This document shows, piece by piece, positions 52,371 to 60,541 of a stretch of 64,000 bases of DNA (position 1 is the first letter of the stretch; the number at the start of each line of letters is the position of its first letter). Under the pieces are notes generated by a model. That model was not told the origin of the DNA and searched no databases. It saw only the letters and a list, made by a program, of their open reading frames with translations. The DNA is from Paracoccaceae bacterium (lineage in GTDB: Bacteria; Pseudomonadota; Alphaproteobacteria; Rhodobacterales; Rhodobacteraceae): NCBI GenBank assembly GCA_014323795.1, contig JACONK010000010.1, forward strand, positions 54,472 through 118,471, given 5' to 3'. The position numbers and the translations under genes are program-made.

Positions 52371-53068
52371 GCCCCCTGCCTGGTAGCCCGAAAATGCAGC
52401 ACTGCCAGAACCAACAGGCAGATGGCACCCGCGAAGGCCAGGCCAAGGCTGACTGTAATGATGCCAAGCGATTCAGTTGCCCCGTTGCGTTCCACCTTGA
52501 CGGTGTCTTTTGGCGCATCAACGAACAAGCTGCGCACCATTTGGCCACCGGCTTCGAAAACAGTCAGGCGAACCGGCCCGCCAAATGCGCTAAGATTGAG
52601 CGTGATTGACGTTTTGTCCGGTGCGATATCTCTTATGGCCCCCAGGTATATCTGCGTCTGTTCCGGTGGCAGGTGTTCCACTTCCACCGGCACCCCGCAG
52701 ACGGCGGATGCCATGGCCGCTTCAAAGGGTGTGCCGAAGGGCAACGCTTCAAACTGGCCGTGGGCCATCATCGACATTGGCTCAAACCCCGGGCCGTCGG
52801 TGGCCATGCGCAATTCACCCAGTAATTCTTCCAGGATGTATGAGGGGTCTTCGCGCAGTGTGGCGAAATCGATCTGTGCATCTGCCCCGATCAACCCTGC
52901 GCGGATGGCCGTACCGTTGGCGATAAGATCTGTTGTCGGCATGCTAACGAATACCTCCACCCAGTTTTCGCGCCATTCGACCACGACCTGGCGCGTGGCA
53001 AGGTCATTCGATAGCACCGGGCAGGCGAGGGCGACAATCATCGGAAGGCCGCAGAAAAGCCGTTTCAT
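52367..53068 (-). CDS. Membrane-anchored periplasmic protein of unknown function
   Basis: The protein has about 233 residues from the ATG at 53068; an ATG 6 codons earlier is possible. It starts with a signal peptide (MKRLFCGLPMIVALACPVLS), has an acidic beta-rich domain and ends in one membrane helix (about 200-222, GIITVSLGLAFAGAICLLVLAVL) with a short basic tail, so most of the chain faces the periplasm. I do not recognise the family. It is convergent with the cupredoxin gene, and the two stop codons share the palindrome CTAG. It may be a bitopic protein partnering that carrier; no evidence beyond adjacency. Confidence 0.7.
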   Translation of the reverse strand: MKRLFCGLPMIVALACPVLSNDLATRQVVVEWRENWVEVFVSMPTTDLIANGTAIRAGLIGADAQIDFATLREDPSYILEELLGELRMATDGPGFEPMSMMAHGQFEALPFGTPFEAAMASAVCGVPVEVEHLPPEQTQIYLGAIRDIAPDKTSITLNLSAFGGPVRLTVFEAGGQMVRSLFVDAPKDTVKVERNGATESLGIITVSLGLAFAGAICLLVLAVLHFRATRQGA

Positions 53069-53373
53069 GATCCGAGAATAGCGCATCGCATGGTTGAGGC
53101 AAAATTCGTTCTGTCTTGGGAAATCACGCGGTGATCGCGCTGCCGGGCTGGATAATCACGGACGTCTGGACCCTAACATGGGAACGGATCAACAGGGGCG
53201 CATGGCCAGTCGATTATCGGGCAAAAGGCGTTTGTTATTGTGGCGGGACAAGGTTTCGGCCCTGCCTCTGCGCCGGTCGTGTATCCTGCCGGCAACGAGA
53301 CGAAATTGTATTCACGACTGGCCATGCCTGCGTCATAGGCGACGGCTGGCCCGGCTAACCAGGAGGTAACAGG

Positions 53374-54219
53374 ATGAAATTGCTGCGGTACGGAGATGCC
53401 GGGGCCGAAAAGCCCGCGATTCTGGATGTAAATGGGATAATCCGCGATCTGTCGGGCCATGTAAGTGATATCAGTGGTGCTGTGCTGGGCGCTGCAGAAT
53501 TGGACCGCCTGCGCACGATTGATCCGACTCGCCTGCCAGCGGTCGAAGACACCCCGCGTATAGGGCCATGCGTTGGCAGGATTGGCAAGTTTATGTGTAT
53601 CGGGCTCAATTACGCCGACCACGCGGCAGAGACGGGTGCTGCCATCCCCGAATATCCTGTCCTTTTCATGAAGGCAACCTCTGCCGTCGTCGGTCCGAAC
53701 GACACGATTATGATGCCCCGACAGTCGGAAACGACGGACTGGGAGATTGAGCTTGGTGTCGTGATCGGCACGGTCGCAAAATACGTGTCGGAAGCGGATG
53801 CGCACCGCCACGTCGCAGGCTATTGCATCGTCAATGATGTCAGTGAACGAACGTTTCAGAAAAATCTGGCGGGCCAGTGGACCAAGGGCAAAAGCTGTGA
53901 TACTTACGGGCCGATAGGGCCGTGGCTTGTGACAGGGGATGAGATAGCGGACCCGCAAAACCTTAACATGGCACTCGATATAAATGACGAAAAGCGCCAG
54001 CGCGGGAACACCGGGAACATGATTTTCAGCGTGGCGCAAATCATTTCTCACCTGTCCGGCCTCTTTACCCTGCACCCGGGTGACGTGATCGCCACTGGCA
54101 CACCGCCCGGCGTTGGCTTGGGGATGAGTCCGCCGACATTTCTGAAAGAGGGCGACGTTGTGGAATTGCATATTGACGGCCTCGGGCAGCAGTGCTGCGA
54201 AGTCGGGCGAGACGCCTGA
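53374..54219 (+). CDS. Fumarylacetoacetate hydrolase family protein
   Basis: The 281-residue protein has the FAH fold: KFMCIGLNYADHAAETG (about 71-87), the metal-binding Glu pair in DWEIELGVVIG (about 126-136), GYCIVNDVSER and SCDTYGPIGPW, then GDVIATGTPPGVGLGM near 230-245. Members cleave C-C bonds or isomerise/hydrate ketodiacids in aromatic, sugar-acid or fucose breakdown with a Mg or Mn ion. The substrate cannot be set from sequence. GGAGG lies 7 bases before the ATG. It stands alone. Confidence 0.9.
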   Translation: MKLLRYGDAGAEKPAILDVNGIIRDLSGHVSDISGAVLGAAELDRLRTIDPTRLPAVEDTPRIGPCVGRIGKFMCIGLNYADHAAETGAAIPEYPVLFMKATSAVVGPNDTIMMPRQSETTDWEIELGVVIGTVAKYVSEADAHRHVAGYCIVNDVSERTFQKNLAGQWTKGKSCDTYGPIGPWLVTGDEIADPQNLNMALDINDEKRQRGNTGNMIFSVAQIISHLSGLFTLHPGDVIATGTPPGVGLGMSPPTFLKEGDVVELHIDGLGQQCCEVGRDA

Positions 54220-55330
54220 TTTACAGACCACGGCGTGGAATAAAGGTCTCCGGTTCGCGACTCCAGCCTAAACGGATGGCTGCGCATGTTATAACGGAGT
54301 AAAACACGATGGAAACCGATGCTCATGAGTTATTGGAGAGTCATATCGATGCTTGTCGGAGTGCGATTGGATAGATTGCAAAATCAGTTCCTGCAGAAAA
54401 GTCTTTTCAAGAGGAAGTGACGAGGCTCGTAACCCGTCTGGCAAATCTCAAAAAACTGATTGATGTTATTGATGGCGCATTGACTCCAGACATGATACAC
54501 TAGCCAGCATGACGCTGGTGCCAGTCATTGCCGGCTGCCTGGCAGCACAGATCGCCGTGGCCGCTGCGCTCTGCCTCCTTTGTGGTACTTCCGTGAACGT
54601 TGCGGAAAGCAGGCAGTCCCCATATTGCCGCCATCAGGGAATTCTGCGCGCCACAGCGGGGATGAACCGGAACACACCACACTATGCTGACAGAGGACGG
54701 TTCTTGCCCCGTGGTATTGCCTCAATTACCGTGTCGGCTGTGCTGTCAGATACTGGCGGCTGGTGGGCACATGGTGCAGTGCGACCGTGCAAAGGGCTAC
54801 AATCGTCATCAACGGCCCGGACGGCGAACCGGAAACTGTTCTGGCCCATATGAGGTCGCGTTGCAGGAGGGTGCGGCCCCTGTGTGGCAAACGAATCGCT
54901 GCACTGCCGGAACCATCCGCTGAAAATGATTTGATCTTGCCCCCCGGTGCCAGGCCTGTCGGGCTGGGTGCGGTGCTTCGCCACACTGCTGACGGGGCTG
55001 ATTGTGGCGGGCCTTGTGGCGCACATGCATCCGAGATGCAGGCAGCGCGGAGAGTGCACCACTGGAACGGCGCATTCGTTTGTATTCATTTCACCCGGAT
55101 GGGCAGACCGTCTATGAACCGGAATGGGGTGTGCGTGTGGCACGGAAAAGAACGGGGCTTTTGGTGAAATCCGTACCAAGCCTGCTACGGGCCATGAAAA
55201 TACGCCGGCCGGCTCATCCCGCGTAAAGTGGGGATTGACAGAAGTCGGCGGATTTCGAATACGGCAAGATGCCTATAGCCGAAGCCTTTGGCGGACTTTG
55301 TGCGCAACTCGCGTGCTTTTGGAGGGATGC
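54220..55330. other. Gene-poor stretch with gene remnants
   Basis: About 1.1 kb between the FAH gene and the flavodoxin gene without an intact recognisable gene. Bases 54301-54480 hold only 77 G+C of 180 (43%). It contains the interrupted small ORF listed separately. Further right, short pieces in different frames look coding in style, for example a hydrophobic LLTGLIVAGLVAHMHP segment near 54990-55035 and FHPDGQTVYEPEWG near 55083-55125. This would fit a decayed membrane protein gene broken by frameshifts, but I cannot name it. Confidence 0.4.
54309..54503 (+). pseudogene. Small ORF of 64 codons interrupted by an in-frame TAG
   Basis: From the ATG at 54309 the frame reads METDAHELLESHIDACRSAIG, meets TAG at 54372, and then continues for 42 codons, FQEEVTRLVTRLANLKKLID in the middle, to the TAG at 54501. 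Both halves are helical and of similar style, and the composition is AT-rich compared with neighbours. I read it as a decayed small helical protein gene of unknown family; amber read-through is a remote alternative. An AACGGAG precedes the start. Confidence 0.4.
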
Positions 55331-55786
55331 GTGAATATCCACTTTCTACACGGGACGGAAACCGGAAATTCCGAAATGCTGTGCGAAGACCTGGAGGCTG
55401 ACTTGGGTGCCGGGTTCGAATGCTCGATCTCCTCTTTGGCTGATATTAAGCCCGATGAACTGGTCAAAGATACACTATATATCTTTGTCGTTTCCACCTA
55501 TGGGTCCGGTGATGTTCCCGCAACGGCACAGGCCTTTTCTGGTGCATTAGAAACCAGGCCCGACCTCAGCCCTGTCCGCTTTGCAATATTCGGGCTCGGC
55601 GACATGGTTTTTGCAGAAACCTTTGCGCAAGGCTCCAAAACCCTGATGGAGCAGCTCATTGCCAGCGGTGCGGCCATGGTCGGTGAACGCGGCGTACACG
55701 ACGCCTCCGGGGGTGACATGCCCGAAGATGTGGCCCTGCCCTGGTTCCGGGATATCCTCGAAAAACTGCCGGAAACGGCCACCTGA
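55331..55786 (+). CDS. Flavodoxin / MioC-like FMN protein
   Basis: The start is a GTG with GGAGG 5 bases upstream, giving 151 residues. The FMN phosphate loop is HGTETGNSEMLCEDL (about 7-21), then VVSTYGSGDVP (about 55-65) and FAIFGLGDMVFAETFAQG (about 86-103), the order seen in short-chain flavodoxins and MioC. It should be a cytoplasmic electron carrier. The redox partner is unknown. It is convergent with the type I secretion adaptor gene. Confidence 0.9.
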   Translation: MNIHFLHGTETGNSEMLCEDLEADLGAGFECSISSLADIKPDELVKDTLYIFVVSTYGSGDVPATAQAFSGALETRPDLSPVRFAIFGLGDMVFAETFAQGSKTLMEQLIASGAAMVGERGVHDASGGDMPEDVALPWFRDILEKLPETAT

Positions 55787-55811
55787 TGTGGGAATCCACC
55801 TTCCCGGCCAC

Positions 55812-57176
55812 TCAGCTTTCCCGGAGTGCGCGCTTGAAATAGTCCGTCAGCGGCTTTGTCAGATAGCTTATGGGTGTGCGGTCTTCCGTTTTTATGAAAA
55901 CCTCCACTGGCATGCCGGGTAAAAGTTCCACATCGCCGAGCCGTTTAAGCTCCCCTTCCAATGGTATAATCTCTGCCGAGTAATAGCTGATTCCGGTCAT
56001 TTCATCGACGAAGACATCCGCTGATATCTTCCGGATGATTCCCGAGATTTCCGGAGTGGTGCGTTGATCGAAGGCTGAGAAAAGCATAGAGGCCACCTGG
56101 CCAAGGTTCACTTGGTCGATATGGATGGCATCAATCCTGGAGGTCACGACAAACGGGCTGTCATTTGGGACAACGTAAAGAATTGGATCCGCAGGCCGGA
56201 CAACGGACCGCAGGGTGTGGATATTCAGCCCGTAAACCACACCGCTCATGGGGGCGCGGACATCCATTCGCGCGATTGTTTCCTCGAGAACGGACAGGCG
56301 TTCGCGCATCTCAATCTCGCGGTAGCTGATATCTCTCAAGGCACTGATTGCCTCTTCCCTGCGTTGTGTTTGCAGTGACAAGATCTGGATATCGGTTTCC
56401 AGGATCTGCGCCCGTCCGCGCGCCGCGGAGCTTTCCAACTGCCCGATGGTGCCGTTGAGTTGGGCCGCCTCCCGTTGCAAGGCGAGCACACGAGAGGCTT
56501 GTGCAAGCCCTTTATTCAGCAGATCCTGTTGATTGACAAGCTCCTTCGAAATCAGTTCGACCTGTTCGTTCGCCGATATCAGTTGCGCCTGAGTCCCTTT
56601 GATTTGCAGGCGGATCTGCTCCTTCCGTTCCGTTAGCTGTTCGATCCGCTTGGTCTGTGTTTCCAGTCGCGCTTCAAACAGACGCTGCTGGGATTCGATC
56701 AGGCCAGCGGTATCCGGGTCTGTTTCAGCGGCTGTAAGCAGTGCGTCTTCAAAAACAATTTTGTCGTTTTCGTCCCGTTCGGCCTGCAAGCGTGACTTGC
56801 TGGCGGAAACCTCCGCCATTTGCTTTTCCAACGCGCCAAGTTCCGCAAGCACAAGCGTATCGTCAAAGCGGATCAGTACATCACCTGCGGTAACCGTGTC
56901 ACCTTCCTTGACGTTAATCTGTCCGACGACTCCGCCCTGGGGGTGCTGAACGATCTGGCGCAGGCTCTCTACCTGGATCATGCCGCTGGCGATTACGGCA
57001 CCTGATATCGTAGCGAAGTTTCCCCATATGCCCAATACTCCGAAAAGAAGGCAAACGGCCAGTGATCCGACGAACAGGGGACCGTGTGCGGACCATTTTC
57101 GTGGTTCAGCTGGTGGTCGGGCTTGTGCAGTCGCGGGCAGAGCCCCCCCCATCTGTCCTGATGTCATTCCGGTCAT
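55812..57176 (-). CDS. Type I secretion membrane fusion protein (HlyD family)
   Basis: The 454-residue adaptor has one N-terminal membrane helix (about 34-56, FVGSLAVCLLFGVLGIWGNFA), a biotinyl-lipoyl half (QHPQGGVVGQINVKEGDTVTAGDVLIRFDDT, in part), a long alpha-helical hairpin (about 110-300) and a closing lipoyl/barrel region with MDVRAPMSGVVYGL and PGMPVEVFIKT. It links the inner-membrane ABC exporter to an outer-membrane TolC-like channel. Its ATG overlaps the exporter stop by 4 bases, so the two form an operon. Confidence 0.93.
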   Translation of the reverse strand: MTGMTSGQMGGALPATAQARPPAEPRKWSAHGPLFVGSLAVCLLFGVLGIWGNFATISGAVIASGMIQVESLRQIVQHPQGGVVGQINVKEGDTVTAGDVLIRFDDTLVLAELGALEKQMAEVSASKSRLQAERDENDKIVFEDALLTAAETDPDTAGLIESQQRLFEARLETQTKRIEQLTERKEQIRLQIKGTQAQLISANEQVELISKELVNQQDLLNKGLAQASRVLALQREAAQLNGTIGQLESSAARGRAQILETDIQILSLQTQRREEAISALRDISYREIEMRERLSVLEETIARMDVRAPMSGVVYGLNIHTLRSVVRPADPILYVVPNDSPFVVTSRIDAIHIDQVNLGQVASMLFSAFDQRTTPEISGIIRKISADVFVDEMTGISYYSAEIIPLEGELKRLGDVELLPGMPVEVFIKTEDRTPISYLTKPLTDYFKRALRES

Positions 57177-58921
57177 TTCGTACCTGCCCGCTCCTTCATG
57201 ATGGCATCTGATATTTGAGCTACGTTTTCCACTCGTTCCTTCAGGACTTCATCCCTGGGGCCGAATGCCTGGCGGACGCCACCTTTCAGCACCAGCAGGG
57301 TTTCACATTCGGCAATTCCGGCCGGGCGGTGCGCCATGATGATGACTGAATTTCCAGCCTCTTTCATGCTGCGGATCGCGTCGTTGAGTGCACTTGACCC
57401 CACGCTGTCAAGATTTGAATTCGGCTCATCCAGAACAAGGATTATCGGATTCCCGTAAAGTGCCCGCGCCAGGCCCAGCCTTTGACGCTGACCGCCCGAA
57501 AGGCGCCCGCCGAAATTGCCTATGACCGTGTCATAGCCGTTGGGTTGTTCCAGGATCATTTCGTGAGCACCAGCTTTTTTGGCGGCGGCCACGACCATTT
57601 CCGGGTTCGGGTTTTCCGACATACGCGCGATGTTTTCTGCGACGGTTGCATCAAACAATGTTACGTTCTGGGGCAGGTATCCGATATATCGGCCGAGGAT
57701 ATCCGAATCATAGTTATCGAGCGATGCGTTATCGAGCCTGATACGGCCCGAAGCCGGGTGCCAGATGCCCGTGATCACCCGCGCAAGCGAAGATTTCCCG
57801 GCAGCAGAGGGACCGATGACCCCCATGGCGGTGCCTGGATGTATCTCAAAATTGACAATACGCAGGGCGGCGGTGGATTCGCCCGGCGGGACAACTGTAA
57901 GGTTTTCGGCCTTCAGATGCGCCCGGGGGCGGGGCAGGGGTGTCCTGGCCACCTCCTCTGGCACAGTTTCAAGGAGTCGGGACAGGTCGTACCATGCCTG
58001 GCTTGCCCGCTGGACCAGGGGCCACTGACCGATCGCCATTTCGATCGGCGCGAGCGCACGACCCATAAGGATGGATCCGGCAATCATTGCACCGGGTGAC
58101 AGCTCATTCTGCAAAACATAATAGGCACCGAGTGCCAGAATGGCGGATTGGAGAAACAGACGAAACGCCTTGGTAAAGCTTGAAAAACCACCCGTCAAAT
58201 CGGAAGATCGCATGGAGGATTCGAGCCCCTCGTCCCGGGTCTTGCGCCAGCGTGCCATCACATCCCCGCGCATCCCCAGGCCTTGCACAACTTCCCGGTC
58301 GTCGCGGATGTGGCCAGCGAAAATGTTCGCCTGGTTTGACTTCACCTGCGCCTTGATCACGCCGAGCTTGCTGACCCGCTGATTGATCAGCGTCACAACG
58401 ATTAAAATTGCACCACCGACGACAGCCAGGTATCCCAGCATCGGGTGGAAGAGGAAAATCGCGAAGGCAAAGATCGGTGTCCAGGGAATATCGCAGACGG
58501 CGAACAGCGCGGGGCTGGCCATCAGCCGTTGCATCGATTCCAGATCCTGCAGACCGTTCCGGGCCTGATCACCGGTGCCGGGTTTCACCGACGCGCGGAG
58601 AACTGCATTGAAGACCCGTTCATCCAGGTCGGTCTGGAATTGTGCCCCGGCGCGGGCCAGAACGCGCCCTCGTGCCCATTCCAGCAGCCCGTAGATTATG
58701 TATAGAAAGGCGACCAGTACGGTCAAGGCAACCAGCGTCGCCTCTGAGCGGGAGCCCAGGACGCGGTCGTAGATCTGCAGCATGAATATCGGTCCTGTCA
58801 GCATCAGCAGATTTACGAAAATGGAAAAAAATCCAACAGAAACAAACAGATTCCGGGATTTTTTGCGAACCTCCCGCAGTTCTGCCAAACCCGTGGGATA
58901 AAAGGTTTTCTGACCGCTCAT
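57173..58921 (-). CDS. Type I secretion ABC exporter (PrtD family)
   Basis: From the ATG at 58921 the protein has 582 residues, the PrtD/RsaD size without the HlyB C39-like domain. A six-helix membrane domain (about 20-300) leads to the ATPase: Walker A GPSAAGKSSL (about 371-380), signature LSGGQRQRLGLARAL and Walker B ILVLDEPNSNLD. Such exporters send RTX-type proteins with C-terminal signals to the outside. No TolC gene is present here. The likely substrate is an RTX protein such as the one at the right edge of the window. Confidence 0.94.
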   Translation of the reverse strand: MSGQKTFYPTGLAELREVRKKSRNLFVSVGFFSIFVNLLMLTGPIFMLQIYDRVLGSRSEATLVALTVLVAFLYIIYGLLEWARGRVLARAGAQFQTDLDERVFNAVLRASVKPGTGDQARNGLQDLESMQRLMASPALFAVCDIPWTPIFAFAIFLFHPMLGYLAVVGGAILIVVTLINQRVSKLGVIKAQVKSNQANIFAGHIRDDREVVQGLGMRGDVMARWRKTRDEGLESSMRSSDLTGGFSSFTKAFRLFLQSAILALGAYYVLQNELSPGAMIAGSILMGRALAPIEMAIGQWPLVQRASQAWYDLSRLLETVPEEVARTPLPRPRAHLKAENLTVVPPGESTAALRIVNFEIHPGTAMGVIGPSAAGKSSLARVITGIWHPASGRIRLDNASLDNYDSDILGRYIGYLPQNVTLFDATVAENIARMSENPNPEMVVAAAKKAGAHEMILEQPNGYDTVIGNFGGRLSGGQRQRLGLARALYGNPIILVLDEPNSNLDSVGSSALNDAIRSMKEAGNSVIIMAHRPAGIAECETLLVLKGGVRQAFGPRDEVLKERVENVAQISDAIMKERAGTK

Positions 58922-59169
58922 ACATAAACCCTGTATATTGGGCGCACCGCTGCTGCCCGTGCCTGCCACAATCCGCACCAAAGGTCTGGTCCGGGGTATA
59001 TCCTGGCGACTAGGTCCATAGAACGCGATTGCATTTTGGCAATCATGTCATCTGTTTCGCAAACACCGCACCCGGACGGACGCCGATATTTCATATCGAC
59101 AGAACATTGGCAACACATTATGTTGGGGTGCTGAGGCAGAAGTGTTGGAAAACCTTTGGTTGTTGTATC

Positions 59170-59901
59170 ATGAGTAGCCCGAATCTGCTTTGCGCACCGC
59201 TTCTGCTGTTTTTAATGGCCGGGTGCTCTCAGCCGCCGGCGGGGCAGACAGTCTGGGATCCGAATGAATCCGCGAATCGGCGCATCCATAGCTTCAACAA
59301 AACCGTAGACCGGCAACTGTTATCGCCAGTCGCGAAAGGATACGGACGGGTTGTGCCCGGCAGCGTTGATCGGTCGATCTCTAATTTTGCCGGCCATCTG
59401 GCGATTCCGGGTGAGATCGTGAATTCCGCAATCCAGCTGAATTTTAAAGATGTGACCACGAATACGATACGCTTTTTGACCAATACTGTATTCGGCCTTG
59501 GCGGGTTTTTTGATTTTGCGACAGCCGCAGGCATGGAGGAAGACGTCGAAACTGATTTTGGCGAAACGCTTTACGTCTATGGCTTCCCGGAGGGAAAGTT
59601 TGTGGAATTGCCATTTTTCGGTCCGCGCACGGAAAGGGCTGCCTACGGCCTTGTTGTGAATTTCTTGCTGGATCCGGTGGGCAGCCTGGTGCCCGCACAT
59701 ACCCGCAAGATCACTGTTCCGCTGTTTGTTGCTGATAAAATTGGTGACCGGAACGAATTTGATGAGGTCATCTCCGGCATCCTGTATGAATCCGAGGACA
59801 GTTACGTGACATCCCGTTCCCTTTACCTGCAGAATCGCCGGTTTAAGTTACAGGGCAGTGATGTGAATTTAGGTGATCTGGAGGATCCCTATGCCAATTG
59901 A
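59170..59901 (+). CDS. mlaA: MlaA/VacJ outer-membrane lipoprotein
   Basis: The ATG at 59170 gives 243 residues with a lipoprotein signal (LLLFLMAGCSQ; lipid-modified Cys near 20). The MlaA domain follows: WDPNESANRRIHSFNKTVDR, NFAGHLAIPGEIVNSAIQ, GFFDFATAAGMEEDVETDFGETL (in part) and LPFFGPRTERAAYG. MlaA removes phospholipids from the outer leaflet and hands them to periplasmic MlaC. mlaC starts 11 bases inside its end. Confidence 0.92.
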   Translation: MSSPNLLCAPLLLFLMAGCSQPPAGQTVWDPNESANRRIHSFNKTVDRQLLSPVAKGYGRVVPGSVDRSISNFAGHLAIPGEIVNSAIQLNFKDVTTNTIRFLTNTVFGLGGFFDFATAAGMEEDVETDFGETLYVYGFPEGKFVELPFFGPRTERAAYGLVVNFLLDPVGSLVPAHTRKITVPLFVADKIGDRNEFDEVISGILYESEDSYVTSRSLYLQNRRFKLQGSDVNLGDLEDPYAN

Positions 59902-60508
59902 TACCCTGACTCGCAGGCATCTTGTGGCGATTGTGGCGACTGCTGGTGCGTCTGTCCTCGGCACTGGCCTCAGCACCGGTGCGTTCGCACTGAGTGCCGG
60001 CGAGGCGGAGCACCTTGTCATCTCGGTCAGCAGGGACATTCAAAGGGTGATCAACTCCGGTAAATCGGAAAATGCAATCGTCCGGGATTTTGAGCGTATC
60101 TTTATGAAATACGCTGATATTGCAATCATGGCTCAATCTTCGCTTGGCGTGGCGCGGCGGTTTGCCTCTTCTTCCCAGGTGCGCAACTACACCGAGGCGT
60201 TCCGGGGATATCTGGCACACAAATACGGCAAGCGGTTTCGGGAGTTTGTAGGGGCCGAAATCAAGGTTGTGAAATCCCGGAAAACCAGACGCGGGTACCT
60301 CGTTACCACCAGCGTGAAGATGCCGGGGCGTCCGGCTTTCGCGGTGGAATGGCAGGTGTCAGACGCGTCGGGCAGTACCAGGGCGTTTGACCTGATCATC
60401 GAGGGGATTTCGATGCTGCGTCTGGAGCGTGAGGAAATCGCCCGGATGCTTGATCGGCGCGGCGGCGATATTGACCGGCTGATCGCCCACCTCAGAACCG
60501 CCGGCTGA
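59891..60508 (+). CDS. mlaC: MlaC-type periplasmic phospholipid carrier
   Basis: The ATG at 59891 gives 205 residues with a Tat-like leader (LTRRHLVAIVATAGASVLG). The mature part is the MlaC/Ttg2D fold: FERIFMKYADIAIMAQSSLG, YTEAFRGYLAHKYGKRFREF and VEWQVSDASGSTRAFDLIIEG (in part). It ferries phospholipid between MlaA and the inner-membrane MlaFEDB complex, which is not in this window. A RR signal is uncommon for MlaC of enterobacteria but common in alphaproteobacteria. It ends 33 bases before the convergent pbp gene. Confidence 0.9.
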   Translation: MPIDTLTRRHLVAIVATAGASVLGTGLSTGAFALSAGEAEHLVISVSRDIQRVINSGKSENAIVRDFERIFMKYADIAIMAQSSLGVARRFASSSQVRNYTEAFRGYLAHKYGKRFREFVGAEIKVVKSRKTRRGYLVTTSVKMPGRPAFAVEWQVSDASGSTRAFDLIIEGISMLRLEREEIARMLDRRGGDIDRLIAHLRTAG

Positions 60509-60541
60509 CCGGTCCATCCGCAGCATAGCCACAACCGCGGA

